A program made the translations under genes and the position numbers. A stretch of DNA of 64,000 nucleotides from Echinometra lucunter (Eukaryota > Echinodermata > Echinoidea > Camarodonta > Echinometridae), in NCBI GenBank assembly GCA_029962745.1, contig CM057169.1, positions 23,599,523-23,663,522 on the forward strand, written 5' to 3'. The notes below the pieces were generated by a model, which was given only the letters and a program-made list of their open reading frames with translations, was not told the origin of the DNA and made no database searches. Below are positions 62,745-64,000 of the stretch, piece by piece. Position 1 is the first letter of the stretch. Every line of letters starts with the position of its first letter.

Positions 62745-62862
62745 TGTTTTTGTATATATTTTTTTGTAGATTAGGGCTCTGTTGAAGACCAGTTGTTTAT
62801 TTTCATTTTTGATACTGAAGAGACCACTCTGTTTAAAAAGTTAAAATAAATGAATAAAACGA
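62745..62862 (+). mobile_element. Retroposon 3' end, same family as 52815-52977
   Basis: GTATATATTTTTTTGTAGAT, then GGGCTCTGTTGAAGACCAGT, AGAGACCACTCTGTTTAAAA and an AAATAAATGAATAAA tail. The order and core motif GAAGACCAGT match the copy near 52.85 kb. Confidence 0.6.
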
Positions 62863-62969
62863 ATAGGTATTTCTTACCAAACAATACACGTGATGTGGGT
62901 TAAAAAAAAAAAAGAAACACACACAAGCACACGTTGGTATCAATGCGCCTATAGCACGAAATTTACATG

Positions 62970-63102
62970 CACGATAAAAGAGCAATTAAGATAAAATGCC
63001 TTGCTCAAGGGCATAAGTGCCTTACCGGGGATCGAGCCCCCCCCCCCCCCCTTCTCGCGTCTCCAGTGAAGCGCCTTAAACCACTCGACTACGACACTTC
63101 CT
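62970..63102 (-). mobile_element. tRNA-derived SINE of a second family
   Basis: On the minus strand it has A-box TAGTCGAGTGG (63091-63081), B-box GGCTCGATCC (63038-63029) and then the body GCACTTATGCCCTTGAGCAA followed by GGCATTTTATCTTAATTGCTC. The CTTGAGCAAGGCA tail resembles LINE-2-type SINE tails of fish and invertebrates. A run of about 14 G (minus strand) interrupts the head between the boxes. Confidence 0.75.
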
Positions 63103-64000
63103 TACTTGCAGAATTCGATTTGATCGCCCTAAACGATAATACTGTATGTTTTATAGTCGATTATCAAAGCTATCATCATGATCATATAAATGGTGTCACT
63201 GCGTTACGATAAGCATCCTCATCCTCATCATCAATACCTTAAAACCGTGAATCCCTTTGTACAATAGCATTACTATAGGCTGATCAGGCTCATCGAGGCA
63301 ATTAGCACCTACGTGCCAGTTATTTATCTATTTTTTTATGATAATGAAGATGATGATATTTATAATCCACTTAATGAACGCATGTGAATGCTTGGCATTC
63401 TGAACATACTGTAGACGAATTCATAAACAATAAATTCATTTTGCCGAAGCAACGAACTGTCCAGAGTTAAGTCCTTCCAATTCTATCCCAAGGACATAGT
63501 TTCTAGGCTTTTAAAGCATCATTATTGATATTTTTATCATTGATATTGTCTTTGTTGTTATTATTAGTATATCTGTTATGTTGATGATGATGATTAATAT
63601 TTTTTTATTATCAGGTATTATTATCATTATAGTTATTCTTGATATTTATATTACTCTTATTATGGTTAGGCCTATCATCACCATCATCATTTTTTTTTTC
63701 TGTAAAAAGACCTGACCCGATCTAGAAGTTGCTAAATTTCAAGTCATTTGACCCGTTGGCCACCGGAGCCGGGTGGCCCCCGTATTAAGCCTATATTGAA
63801 TGAGAAAATTCAGTAGTCAACTGGTTAATAGTATTTATTATGAAACAAAAAAACAACCCAAAACTAAAAAAACATGATACATCTCCGTAAACATGGTAAA
63901 TAAGTGATGAGAGGCAGGATGGGAGAACAGCACCATAGAATAGAATATTGGGATACATAGAACTGTAGTGCCGGAGGCGAAATGACATGAATGAGTAATT
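63103..64000. other. Non-coding right end of window
   Basis: AT-rich with ATT/ATG-type degenerate repeats at 63540-63700. No exon recognised. Confidence 0.5.

Overview
The window is animal genomic DNA (AT-rich, intron-bearing, full of dispersed repeats, foldback elements, retrotransposon fragments and microsatellites). The repeat mix, the non-LTR retrotransposon with a 2A-like leader, and the divergence of the one recognisable gene from its vertebrate counterpart suggest a deuterostome marine invertebrate, most likely an echinoderm of sea-urchin type. That taxonomic call is inference.

The only well-supported host gene is a BCOR/BCORL1 (BCL6 co-repressor) homologue on the minus strand. Eight exons with GT-AG junctions and continuous phase can be read: 12221-15222 (ATG at 15181), 11661-11853, 7174-7323, 5993-6594, 5316-5394, 3840-3913, 2690-2856 and 1169-1320. 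They encode about 1,459 residues: a disordered N-terminal half with a tandem PLDLSK CtBP-type motif and Ala/Gln-rich coiled-coil stretches, a basic segment, three AT-hook cores, and the start of a BCOR-type ankyrin block. The C-terminal PUFD (PCGF1-binding) exons should lie beyond the left edge. The 5' non-coding part should lie to the right of 15222; one candidate upstream exon is at 46318-46390.

The main structural oddity is an 8.6 kb near-identical direct repeat: 8899-17524 and 18025 to about 26650. The two copies lie on either side of a 500-N gap, and one end of each coincides exactly with a gap edge. This is best explained as the overlapping ends of two contigs, probably two haplotypes, that were scaffolded side by side instead of merged. 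The right copy repeats the large exon with eight single-base indels and should not be counted as a second gene.

From 26.7 to 64 kb I find no convincing protein-coding host gene. This stretch holds a tRNA-derived SINE cluster with a large palindrome (26.9-27.7 kb), a 37-bp-stem hairpin (27.74-27.82 kb), a 172-bp tandem array carrying a hAT-like insertion with an intact 8-bp target duplication (36.65-37.45 kb), a decayed CR1/L2-like LINE (37.44-41.2 kb), a piggyBac-like MITE (46.64-47.05 kb), an inverted repeat pair (59.3 and 60.9 kb), a second SINE (63.0 kb), and many microsatellites. Within the gene, introns carry further foldback elements, including one built of 9- and 11-bp GAAT-led units (7876-8511).
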